A stretch of 5,387 bases of DNA from Candidatus Thorarchaeota archaeon (GCA_016839345.1 JAEOUL010000259.1:1-5387); one strand, 5' to 3'. Positions 1-5,387 are shown, numbered from the stretch's first letter. The notes: generated by a model not told the origin, from the letters alone. A program made the numbers and translations.

Positions 1-15
1 AAATCAAATCAGTAT

Positions 16-20
16 GAGGT
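16..20 (+). promoter_or_regulatory. Shine-Dalgarno site of rpe
   Basis: GAGGT lies 6 nt before the ATG at 27 and decides that start over the TTG at 21. The TGA at 15-17 could also be the stop of an upstream gene whose last visible codons would read I-K-S-V. That would repeat the stop/SD overlap seen at mutL, but only four codons are visible, so the upstream gene is speculation. Confidence 0.6.
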
Positions 21-26
21 TTGATT

Positions 27-686
27 ATGCATAAACCTCTACTCACACCCTCCATTCTGGCAGCTAATTATGCCAACCTTGAAGCAGACGTTAAGGCTGC
101 TGAAAAGGGTGGAGCAGATTATTTCCACCTGGACATCATGGATGGACACTTTGTTCCAAACATCAGCTTTGGTCCTTGGGTTGCGAAGCAAATGAGAACA
201 ATCACAAATCTCCCACTAGATGCCCATCTCATGATAACAAACCCTCGGGAGTACATCCCTAAATTCATTGATGCAGGAGTGGAGCTCATCTATCCGCACA
301 TGGAAGCTTCTTTCGATGTCTATAGAACAGTCCAAATGATCATCGACCACGGTGCTCGAGCGGGGATTACACTGAACCCTGCAACTCCAGTACATACTGT
401 TGAAGGTGTGATTGATCTAATCGACTCTGTTCTACTGATGAGTGTCTGTCCAGGTTTTGGAGGTCAGAAGTTTATTCCATCGACCATGAAGAAGATTGCA
501 GATCTGCGCACCTTGCTTGATGAGCAGAAACCTGAAGTTAGGATTGCAGTGGATGGCGGAGTTACTCTTGAGAATATAGGGAATCTTCGAAAGGCGGGGG
601 CGGACTTTTTCATTGCAGGTTCTGCAGTGTTCAAAGCACCAGATATTGAACAAAGAGTTCGCGATATGAAGAAAGCAATGCAATGA
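27..686 (+). CDS. rpe: Ribulose-phosphate 3-epimerase
   Basis: This cytosolic TIM-barrel enzyme interconverts D-ribulose-5-phosphate and D-xylulose-5-phosphate in the non-oxidative pentose phosphate pathway. The 219-residue product has the normal family length. Family landmarks in order are PSILAAN near the N-terminus (Ser9), HLDIMDGHFVPN (His34 and Asp36, metal ligands, Asp36 also acid/base), LDAHLM (His67), MSVCPGFGGQ (138-147), AVDGGV (Asp176, the other acid/base) and the phosphate-binding GSAVF (198-202). The three methionines that line the family active site are present (38, 69, 138). The residue before PGFGGQ is Cys141, where Asn is more usual. I chose the ATG at 27 because GAGGT at 16-20 lies 6 nt upstream; an in-frame TTG at 21 directly abuts that site and would add only two residues. 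Function is assigned from conserved motifs with high confidence. The transaldolase gene follows after 88 bp, which supports the pathway assignment. Confidence 0.95.
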   Translation: MHKPLLTPSILAANYANLEADVKAAEKGGADYFHLDIMDGHFVPNISFGPWVAKQMRTITNLPLDAHLMITNPREYIPKFIDAGVELIYPHMEASFDVYRTVQMIIDHGARAGITLNPATPVHTVEGVIDLIDSVLLMSVCPGFGGQKFIPSTMKKIADLRTLLDEQKPEVRIAVDGGVTLENIGNLRKAGADFFIAGSAVFKAPDIEQRVRDMKKAMQ

Positions 687-701
687 ACAACTAAACCCTA
701 C

Positions 702-710
702 TTTTTAAAT
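702..710 (+). promoter_or_regulatory. Possible TATA box for the transaldolase gene
   Basis: TTTTTAAAT in the 88-bp gap after rpe resembles an archaeal TATA box. By the usual archaeal spacing it would place a transcription start near 730, giving a leader of about 40 nt before the TTG at 775. The gene could equally be read through from rpe. The call is a consensus match only. Confidence 0.35.
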
Positions 711-758
711 CGAGATTAGTAACTACTTGCAACTGTCGAAACCACAATAGGGTCGATA

Positions 759-764
759 GAGGAG
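759..764 (+). promoter_or_regulatory. Shine-Dalgarno site of the transaldolase gene
   Basis: GAGGAG lies 10 nt before the TTG at 775. No in-frame ATG occurs near the conserved N-terminus (K-F-F-I-D-T-A-N), so this site supports the TTG start. Confidence 0.7.
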
Positions 765-774
765 AGAATCAGAG

Positions 775-1425
775 TTGAAATTCTTCATTGATACTGCGAA
801 TGTGGAGGCAATTCGCAAAGCCCATGAAAGAGGAATGGTTGATGGAGTCACAACCAATCCATCATTAGTAGCAAAAGAAGGTCGTGACTTCAGGACAGTG
901 ATAGACGAGATAGCCTCCTTTGTGAAGGGTCCAATCAGCCTTGAGGTCGTGAGTGAGGATGCAGAGGGAATGCTGAAGGAAGCCCGAGAGCTCGACAGTT
1001 GGATTGACAATGCAGCCATCAAGATACCAATGACCTGGGAGGGCCTCAAGGCAGTGAAAGTCTGTGCTGATGAAGGCATCCAGACTAACGTCACCCTTGT
1101 GTTCAGTCCCAATCAAGCCATTCTAGCAGCAAAAGCTGGTGCTACATTCGTTTCCCCATTCATTGGGAGACTGGATGATATTGGTCATGTCGGCATGGAC
1201 GTAATTGAGGGAACGGCTCAAATCTATGCTAACTATGGGTTCGAAACAGAGATTATTGTGGCTAGCATTCGACATCCAATTCATGTTTATGAGGCTGCAT
1301 TGATTGGAGCAGATATTGCTACAATCCCTCCAGCTGTTCTTGATAAAATGGTGAATCATCCACTTACAGATATTGGAATTAAGAAGTTCTTAGACGACTG
1401 GAAAAAAGTTCCAAAGAAAAAATAG
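775..1425 (+). CDS. tal: Transaldolase, short TalC/MipB type
   Basis: This is a class I (Schiff-base) aldolase of the small transaldolase/fructose-6-phosphate aldolase family. It is predicted to move a dihydroxyacetone unit between sedoheptulose-7-P plus glyceraldehyde-3-P and erythrose-4-P plus fructose-6-P. The 216-residue length is typical. Visible motifs are FIDTAN (4-9), GVTTNPSLV (24-32), the Schiff-base lysine Lys83 in [18 protein letters not shown] (104-110), [11 protein letters not shown] (127-137) and ASIRHP. Residues used to separate the two activities favour transaldolase: Glu57 in LEVVS where E. coli FSA has Gln59, and Phe129 where FSA has Tyr131. From memory the sequence closely resembles archaeal transaldolases such as that of Thermoplasma. 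The start is a TTG with GAGGAG 10 nt upstream. The gene follows rpe in the same direction and is closed by a hairpin 8 nt after its stop. The C-terminus is basic (VPKKK). Confidence 0.93.
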   Translation: MKFFIDTANVEAIRKAHERGMVDGVTTNPSLVAKEGRDFRTVIDEIASFVKGPISLEVVSEDAEGMLKEARELDSWIDNAAIKIPMTWEGLKAVKVCADEGIQTNVTLVFSPNQAILAAKAGATFVSPFIGRLDDIGHVGMDVIEGTAQIYANYGFETEIIVASIRHPIHVYEAALIGADIATIPPAVLDKMVNHPLTDIGIKKFLDDWKKVPKKK

Positions 1426-1432
1426 AGAAAAT

Positions 1433-1455
1433 GAGGGGCTGATTATAAGCCCCTC
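1433..1455 (+). terminator. Hairpin after the transaldolase gene, probable terminator
   Basis: GAGGGGCT (1433-1440) and AGCCCCTC (1448-1455) form a perfect 8-bp stem around a 7-nt loop. A pyrimidine-rich, T-rich stretch (TTCTTGTTCT) follows. The hairpin starts 8 nt after the transaldolase stop codon. It looks like an intrinsic terminator, although the tail is not a pure T run; in an archaeon, T-rich tails can terminate without a stem. Confidence 0.65.
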
Positions 1456-1496
1456 TTCTTGTTCTACCTGCGTTTCTTAGTCATCATCATGGCGCA

Positions 1497-1510
1497 TCAG
1501 ATATATCTGA
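1497..1510. promoter_or_regulatory. Perfect 14-bp palindrome, possible operator
   Basis: TCAGATATATCTGA is identical to its reverse complement over 14 bp. It lies about 60 bp upstream of the TATA-like box that precedes the amidohydrolase-mutL unit. Dimeric transcription factors often bind sites of this form. A 14-bp AT-rich palindrome can also arise by chance, and no second copy is visible in the window. Confidence 0.35.
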
Positions 1511-1570
1511 ATTTTACATTAGGCGACATCGATAAATATGATGATATATTGAATAGTATTATTGTTATAT

Positions 1571-1578
1571 TTTATATA
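1571..1578 (+). promoter_or_regulatory. Probable TATA box of the amidohydrolase-mutL unit
   Basis: TTTATATA is close to the archaeal TATA consensus and sits in the most AT-rich part of the intergenic region. Typical spacing predicts a transcription start near 1600, with a leader of about 80 nt to the GTG at 1678. A partly overlapping TATATTTTATATAT context makes the exact box uncertain. Confidence 0.5.
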
Positions 1579-1661
1579 TGAGGATGTGTTGGATGAAACA
1601 AAGGGGAAAAGTATCTAACCACGATGCACTGTATGACAAGAAAGATATTGGTATGCTAATT

Positions 1662-1670
1662 GAGAAGGAG
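1662..1670 (+). promoter_or_regulatory. Shine-Dalgarno site of the amidohydrolase gene
   Basis: GAGAAGGAG includes a strong GGAG core ending at 1670. It is 7 nt before the GTG at 1678, 13 nt before the ATG at 1684 and only 1 nt before the TTG at 1672. The spacing favours GTG 1678. A start at TTG 1660 would place this site inside the coding sequence and is unlikely. Confidence 0.7.
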
Positions 1671-1677
1671 ATTGTGT

Positions 1678-3237
1678 GTGTCAATGAAAATAGAAGCGGA
1701 TCTAGTTGTTTTCAATGGTAAAATCATCACTATGGACCCACAAAAACCGATAGCATCTGCTCTCGCTGTCAAGAGCTTCAAAGTATTAGCTGTGGGAGAA
1801 GAAGAAGAGGTAGTTGATCTTGTTCCTGATGCTAAGAGGGTCATTGATCTTGGAGGAAAGACTGTTGTACCTGGATTCATCGACGCACATACTCATATGA
1901 CGAGTGCAGGATTCAAATCAACACATGTCCCTCTAGACAAAGTAGGTTCCGTCGGGGAGGCTATCAGGTTTCTCACAGACGCAGTCTCCAAATACCCCAA
2001 AGGTGAATGGATACTGGGCTATGACTGGGATGAAAGCGATTGGAAGAAAAAGAGATTCATTACAGCTACAGACTTGGACAATGTCAGTCAAGACCATCCG
2101 ATAATGGCTACTAGAGTATGTGGTCATCTTGCATCAGTGAATAGTCTTGGTATTGAACGATTAGGGATTCCTATAGACCAAGAGGGAGTTTTAAAAGATA
2201 AATCAGGAAAACCCACTGGTATATTCGTGGACATTGATGAAGTATGGGAGAGTGTCAAACCGGACTCAGATAAAATCCGAGAGGCCGTTAAAGCTGGAAA
2301 TAAAATTGCCAATGAGAAAGGAATCACTACAGTAATAGACAATGCAGCAGCTGGCACTCTTCGTCAAATTCGAGAGGTTGAAACAAAACAACAACTAACA
2401 ACTCGAATGATTGTCAACATTCCAGTAGAACAGATGGACTATATGATCAATCTTGGATTGACTTCAGGATTGGGAAGTCCACTAGTTAGAATTGGCGGTG
2501 TGAAGATTTTCACAGACGGATCAATTGGCGCCAAGTCAGCATATGTTGCGAAAGGATACAATGACGATCCGAATAACAAGGGAATGCTATTGCTATCCCA
2601 AAAGGAGTATTCCAGCATTGTGAGAAAAGCAGTCGCGCATAACATCCAAACTGTCACACACGCAATAGGAGATGAAGCAATTGAAATGGTCATCTCCACA
2701 TTTGAAGATCTTGAAGACAAAAGCGTCTTGAGAGACCAGCGACATAGAATCGAACACGCAGAAATGATAAATGAATACCAGATACGTCGAGCAGTTGGTC
2801 TGGGCCTCATTCTGTCAATGCAACCCAACTTCGTTGGTAGGTGGCAGCAGGTGGATGGTCTCTATGATCAGCGTTTTGACGCAGAGAGAGTGAGAGGTAT
2901 GAATATGTTCCGTGTTGCTCTGGACAATGGAGCCCGGTTGTGCTTCGGTTCGGATGGCATGCCATACGGTCCATTATATGGAATATGGTCTGCTGTAACT
3001 CATCATAACGAGAGAGTCCGACTTACGGTTGAAGAAGCTCTCAGGTGCTATACGATGGAGAGTGCATATTCTGTGTTTCAAGAGAACGCGCTTGGTAGTA
3101 TCACCGTTGGCAAAAGAGCAGATTTCGTTGTTCTTTCGGACGATATTCTCAAAGTCCCAGGAGACAAGATCATCGAGATTGATGTTGAGATGACAGTTGT
3201 CGGCGGCATTGTTGAATACTCAGCCTCACGTAGATGA
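1678..3237 (+). CDS. Amidohydrolase, Amidohydro_3 / YtcJ type
   Basis: This is a metal-dependent hydrolase of the amidohydrolase superfamily, 519 residues from GTG 1678 (or 517 from ATG 1684), the usual length for the YtcJ/N-substituted-formamide-deformylase-like group. The order is an N-terminal beta-sandwich part (ADLVVFNGKIITMD), then PGFIDAHTHM with metal ligands His71 and His73, CGHLASVNS (148-156), GGVKIFTDGSIGAKSAY (273-289, Lys276 a candidate bridging lysine), THAIGDEAI (327-335), RHRIEHAEM (355-363), SMQPNF, FGSDGMP with the catalytic Asp426, and the closing strand GSITVGKRADFVVL. No signal peptide or membrane segment is visible, so it is presumably cytosolic. Relatives hydrolyse varied amide-type bonds; the substrate cannot be predicted here. 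It has its own TATA-like box and is followed 9 nt later by mutL, whose ribosome site overlaps this stop codon. The family call is firm and the function is unknown. Confidence 0.9.
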   Translation: MSMKIEADLVVFNGKIITMDPQKPIASALAVKSFKVLAVGEEEEVVDLVPDAKRVIDLGGKTVVPGFIDAHTHMTSAGFKSTHVPLDKVGSVGEAIRFLTDAVSKYPKGEWILGYDWDESDWKKKRFITATDLDNVSQDHPIMATRVCGHLASVNSLGIERLGIPIDQEGVLKDKSGKPTGIFVDIDEVWESVKPDSDKIREAVKAGNKIANEKGITTVIDNAAAGTLRQIREVETKQQLTTRMIVNIPVEQMDYMINLGLTSGLGSPLVRIGGVKIFTDGSIGAKSAYVAKGYNDDPNNKGMLLLSQKEYSSIVRKAVAHNIQTVTHAIGDEAIEMVISTFEDLEDKSVLRDQRHRIEHAEMINEYQIRRAVGLGLILSMQPNFVGRWQQVDGLYDQRFDAERVRGMNMFRVALDNGARLCFGSDGMPYGPLYGIWSAVTHHNERVRLTVEEALRCYTMESAYSVFQENALGSITVGKRADFVVLSDDILKVPGDKIIEIDVEMTVVGGIVEYSASRR

Positions 3238-3243
3238 GGTGAT
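3236..3243 (+). promoter_or_regulatory. Shine-Dalgarno site of mutL overlapping the upstream stop
   Basis: GAGGTGAT is a near-perfect anti-16S match. Its first two bases are the last two of the amidohydrolase TGA stop (3235-3237). The TTG at 3247 lies 7 nt after GAGG. The overlap suggests that ribosomes finishing the upstream gene feed mutL translation. The ATG at 3242 is out of frame with mutL. Confidence 0.75.
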
Positions 3244-3246
3244 GCA

Positions 3247-5046
3247 TTGGGTCGAATCAAGGTTCTCAGTGATGACCTTGTATCATTGATTTCCGCAGGC
3301 GAAGTAATCGAGAATCCATCATCAATAGTAAAGGAACTAATCGAAAACTCTCTTGATGCTGGAACAGATATGGTGGACATCTCAATCGAAAGAGGCGGCA
3401 TTGACAAGATTGTAGTTTCCGACAATGGGACAGGTATTTCACGTGATGACTGTGAAGTATGTCTCAAGAGGTACTCAACAAGTAAGGTTTCTACAAAAGA
3501 AGACATTGATGCCATCTCTACCTATGGTTTCAGAGGAGAGGCCTTAGCAAGCATTTCAGCAGTTGCAGATGTCAGGATAACAACTCAGACTAAGGATTGT
3601 GATGTTGGAACTCTTATTGTGTCGAAGGTAGGAGAACACTCAATCTTGTCTGATTCCTCCAGACCAATTGGAACTACCGTTGAAGTATATGAATTATTCA
3701 AGAGAGTCCCAGCAAGACGAAAGCATCTGGCAAGCCCCACAGTTGAAGGACAAAGAATCCAAGAAGTCATCATGAAGCACGCTGTGATCAGAACAGATGT
3801 TGGTTTCAGACTAATCAGAGATGAAAAAGTAGTGATTGATTGTCCTCCAAATCAGAATGCCATTGATAGGATAACATACCTATGGGGACGTGATGTGGCA
3901 AAAGGACTGGCAGATGTCTATTATTCAGAAGAGGGCATCTTGGTTCAGGGATTTGTTGCAATGCCCCCAGTATCGAGGGGAAATAGGTCTCGCGAATACT
4001 TTGCTGTTGTTAGACGGCCAATAACTGATGAACGTCTGAGCTATGCAGTGGAATCTGCGTATTCAACCTTACTCATGAAAGGTCAGTATCCAGTTTGTGC
4101 CTTGAATATTGGAATGAATTTGGCCCATGTCGATGTGAATGTTCATCCAACCAAGCGAGAAGTGAGGATTCTTGATATCGAAAGAGTGAGTTCAATTGTC
4201 ACAATGGCAGTGAGAGCTGCTCTCGGTGTGAAGAAACCACAGGAAGAGAGTCAATCGTTAGAAGAATTTCTTAACGAGAGTGAAACCAGTAGTGTGAAAG
4301 GCACGAAGGACAAAGGGGTTCCGACATCCAGAGAAACTGAGAGATCTGTTTCTTTAGTTGAACAAACAATACTTGAACCACTCACTGATGTTGGCGAAGA
4401 TGAAGAACCTGTGAATCTACTTGGTGGTTTATTCCGAATTGTTGGTCAAATCCACCAGCTCTACATCCTCCTCGAAGATGAAGATGGGCTTATAGTGATA
4501 GACCAACATGCAGCTCATGAAAGAGTGCTCTATGAAGAGTTGAGAAGAGAAGTCAATGAAAATAGAGTGGCTATCCAAGAATTGCTACAACCATTCGTAT
4601 TGAGTCTAAGTCCTACAGAGTGTGACCAGATTCTTGAGCTGGCAGATACACTCGAAGAGCTGGGATTTTCAATCTCAAGTTTTGGGGGAAATGAGATATC
4701 CATATCCAACGTACCAGAAATCTTTGGGAATGTCACATCTGAAACTGAACTCATCTCATTGCTTGACCAAATGGTCACAATCGGCGTTTCAGAAACACAT
4801 GACACATTCATGGATGAGCTTGTGAAACTGACTGCCTGTCATTCGGCAATAAGAGCGGGACAGACATTAAGTGTGGAAGAGATTCGGAGTCTGATTGAAG
4901 ATTTCTCAAGAACCAAGGGAAGCTATACTTGCTGCCATGGTCGGCCGTCAATGCTCAGAATAAGGAAGGATAATCTTGACAAGGCAGTTGGTAGATTAGG
5001 ACATGATGCCATTCAGAGGTTCAAGAAGCGGCACCGAATGGAATAG
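3247..5046 (+). CDS. mutL: DNA mismatch repair protein MutL (endonuclease type)
   Basis: MutL couples mismatch recognition by MutS to strand removal. It dimerises through its C-terminal domain and closes as an ATP-driven clamp. The 599-residue protein is complete. The N-terminal GHKL ATPase shows ISAGEVIENP, KELIENSLDAG (catalytic Glu30, Mg-binding Asn34), DNGTG (59-63), YGFRGEAL (93-100) and GTTVEV (142-147). The transducer domain ends with NVHPTKREVRI (298-308). A short acidic/serine-rich linker (about 330-390) leads to the C-terminal domain. There DQHAAHERVLYE (419-430) matches the metal-endonuclease motif DQHA-x2-E-x4-E in full. Supporting site motifs are ACH (530-532) and CCHGRP (562-567, Cys replacing the usual Pro), with FKKR near the end. 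QELLQPF (444-450) sits where clamp-binding motifs occur. The protein therefore probably nicks DNA itself, as in MutH-lacking systems. Translation starts at TTG, set by the strong ribosome site and the conserved N-terminus. No mutS is in the window. Confidence 0.95.
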   Translation: MGRIKVLSDDLVSLISAGEVIENPSSIVKELIENSLDAGTDMVDISIERGGIDKIVVSDNGTGISRDDCEVCLKRYSTSKVSTKEDIDAISTYGFRGEALASISAVADVRITTQTKDCDVGTLIVSKVGEHSILSDSSRPIGTTVEVYELFKRVPARRKHLASPTVEGQRIQEVIMKHAVIRTDVGFRLIRDEKVVIDCPPNQNAIDRITYLWGRDVAKGLADVYYSEEGILVQGFVAMPPVSRGNRSREYFAVVRRPITDERLSYAVESAYSTLLMKGQYPVCALNIGMNLAHVDVNVHPTKREVRILDIERVSSIVTMAVRAALGVKKPQEESQSLEEFLNESETSSVKGTKDKGVPTSRETERSVSLVEQTILEPLTDVGEDEEPVNLLGGLFRIVGQIHQLYILLEDEDGLIVIDQHAAHERVLYEELRREVNENRVAIQELLQPFVLSLSPTECDQILELADTLEELGFSISSFGGNEISISNVPEIFGNVTSETELISLLDQMVTIGVSETHDTFMDELVKLTACHSAIRAGQTLSVEEIRSLIEDFSRTKGSYTCCHGRPSMLRIRKDNLDKAVGRLGHDAIQRFKKRHRME

Positions 5047-5061
5047 TAAAAAGAAAGGAAA

Positions 5062-5087
5062 GGGATGTCTCGAAAGAGAGACCTCCC
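5062..5087. terminator. Hairpin between convergent genes, probable terminator
   Basis: GGGATGTCTC (5062-5071) pairs with GAGACCTCCC (5078-5087) with one internal T/C mismatch and a 6-nt loop. It can also refold with a GAAA tetraloop. It starts 16 nt after the mutL stop and ends 8 nt before the stop of the converging minus-strand gene. The plus strand then runs into a T-rich tract (TTTCTTCTTCTTCTTT), and the minus strand past the stem also has a T-rich stretch. It could serve both genes. Confidence 0.6.
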
Positions 5088-5095
5088 AAAACTGA

Positions 5096-5387
5096 TTATT
5101 TCTTCTTCTTCTTTGTGGTTTTTTTCTTTGGTTTCGTTGAGCTGCCACCATCGATTCGATTCATGATTAGAAATGGATTGCCAAGATTTGAAACTCCTGT
5201 TTCGACAATGTGCACAGTAGGAACAGGGTATCCAATCTCCAGAAGGCGCTTCATTATGGATGCTTCCTTTTGCGCTTTTACTTCAGCGTTGGTTCCAGGA
5301 TAGATCCGAGCCACAAGTTTCTGGAGTTGTCTTTCTCCATTCAATCTCCATTCGAAGTCAAAGGATAGAATTTCAGTTTCCCAGCCA
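5096..5387 (-). CDS. APH/choline-kinase-like N-lobe protein, C-lobe absent, Lys-rich tail (partial at window edge)
   Basis: The reading frame is open from the right edge to a TAA at 5096-5098, giving 96 visible residues; the true start lies outside the window. The visible part opens with WETEILSFDFEW, then LVARIYPG, AQKEASIMKRLLEIGYPVP and LGNPFLIMNRIDGG. This order matches the N-lobe of the phosphotransferase (APH, PF01636-like) fold: beta strands, the helix carrying the conserved Glu, and the G-x-PVP and PF-L-IM hinge strand. At the hinge, where a catalytic C-lobe of roughly 200 residues with HxD and DxE/DxD motifs should follow, the protein instead ends in a tail rich in lysine (10 of its last 13 residues). 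Only 49 bp separate its stop from mutL, so the C-lobe is not displaced nearby. It is probably not an active kinase. It may be a decayed gene, a stand-alone N-lobe protein or an assembly artefact. The ORF is certain; the family is likely from motif order. Confidence 0.6.
   Translation of the reverse strand, partial: GWETEILSFDFEWRLNGERQLQKLVARIYPGTNAEVKAQKEASIMKRLLEIGYPVPTVHIVETGVSNLGNPFLIMNRIDGGSSTKPKKKTTKKKKK

Larger units (their letters stand above)
1456..1677. other. AT-rich intergenic regulatory region
   Basis: About 220 bp separate the hairpin from the chosen amidohydrolase start. The region holds a perfect 14-bp palindrome (1497-1510), a TATA-like box (1571-1578) and the amidohydrolase Shine-Dalgarno site. 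I found no tRNA-like fold, riboswitch motif or convincing gene. The minus strand contains only a short run that ends at once (M-M-M-T-K-K-R-R-stop), with a stop three codons before it. Confidence 0.6.

Noticed and set aside
21..26. Alternative TTG start of rpe two codons upstream
   Set aside because: It directly abuts the GAGGT ribosome site, leaving no spacing; the ATG at 27 has a normal 6-nt spacer.
723..1112. Long minus-strand frames opposite the transaldolase gene
   Set aside because: They are antisense shadows of a strongly conserved plus-strand gene.
1660..1677. Longer amidohydrolase N-terminus from TTG 1660
   Set aside because: It would place the strong GAGAAGGAG ribosome site inside the coding region and adds an arginine-rich extension not expected in the family.
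3242..3244. ATG just before mutL as a possible start
   Set aside because: It is out of frame with mutL; the in-frame TTG at 3247 begins at the conserved MutL N-terminus.
4622..4825. Plus-strand frame inside mutL
   Set aside because: It is a shadow of the intact mutL frame, which carries conserved motifs on both sides; no frameshift is needed.
5047..5150. Frameshift in the T7 run as the cause of the missing kinase C-lobe
   Set aside because: Only 49 bp lie between the stop and mutL, far too few for a C-lobe in any frame, so correcting an indel here could not restore it.
5115..5303. Plus-strand frame opposite the kinase-like gene
   Set aside because: The minus strand shows clear family-like motif order; the plus-strand translation has no recognisable motif and no good ribosome site.
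1..5387. CRISPR arrays, insertion sequences, tRNA genes or phage genes
   Set aside because: I saw no regularly spaced repeats, terminal inverted repeats, transposase motifs or tRNA-like folds anywhere in the window.

Overview
This window most likely comes from an archaeon of moderate-to-low GC content. That call rests on several weak cues together: TATA-like boxes (TTTTTAAAT, TTTATATA) at plausible distances before two transcription units, strong Shine-Dalgarno sites with TTG and GTG starts, a transaldolase of the short type common in archaea, and a lysine-rich protein tail. A mutL gene is found in only some archaea, so a lineage such as the Asgard group is possible. I cannot fix the taxonomy from this sequence, and a bacterium is not strictly excluded. 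No mobile elements, CRISPR arrays, tRNA or rRNA genes are visible.

Layout. (1) Bases 1-1460 hold a pentose-phosphate block: ribulose-phosphate 3-epimerase (27-686), then, after 88 bp with its own TATA-like box, a short-form transaldolase (775-1425). It closes with a perfect 8-bp GC-rich hairpin. Together they interconvert ribulose-5-P, xylulose-5-P and the C3-C7 sugar phosphates of the non-oxidative pentose phosphate pathway; transketolase and ribose-5-P isomerase are not in the window. (2) Bases 1456-1677 are an AT-rich regulatory gap with a perfect 14-bp palindrome and a TATA-like box. (3) Bases 1678-5046 form a tight two-gene unit: an Amidohydro_3/YtcJ-type metal-dependent amidohydrolase of unknown substrate, then mutL. 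The mutL ribosome binding site overlaps the amidohydrolase stop codon and only 9 nt separate the genes, so they are probably co-transcribed and translationally coupled. MutL is complete and carries the GHKL ATPase motifs plus the metal-endonuclease motif DQHA-x2-E-x4-E. (4) A hairpin at 5062-5087 separates mutL from a convergent minus-strand gene that runs off the right edge. That gene encodes only the N-lobe of an aminoglycoside-phosphotransferase/choline-kinase-like fold, stops at the hinge and ends in a lysine-rich tail.

Most of the window is ordinary housekeeping sequence. The points worth a second look are the kinase-like protein that lacks its catalytic lobe, a clamp-binding motif in MutL that reads both as the bacterial beta-clamp type and as a partial PCNA box, the pairing of an uncharacterised amidohydrolase with a repair endonuclease, and active-site residues that point to transaldolase rather than fructose-6-phosphate aldolase.
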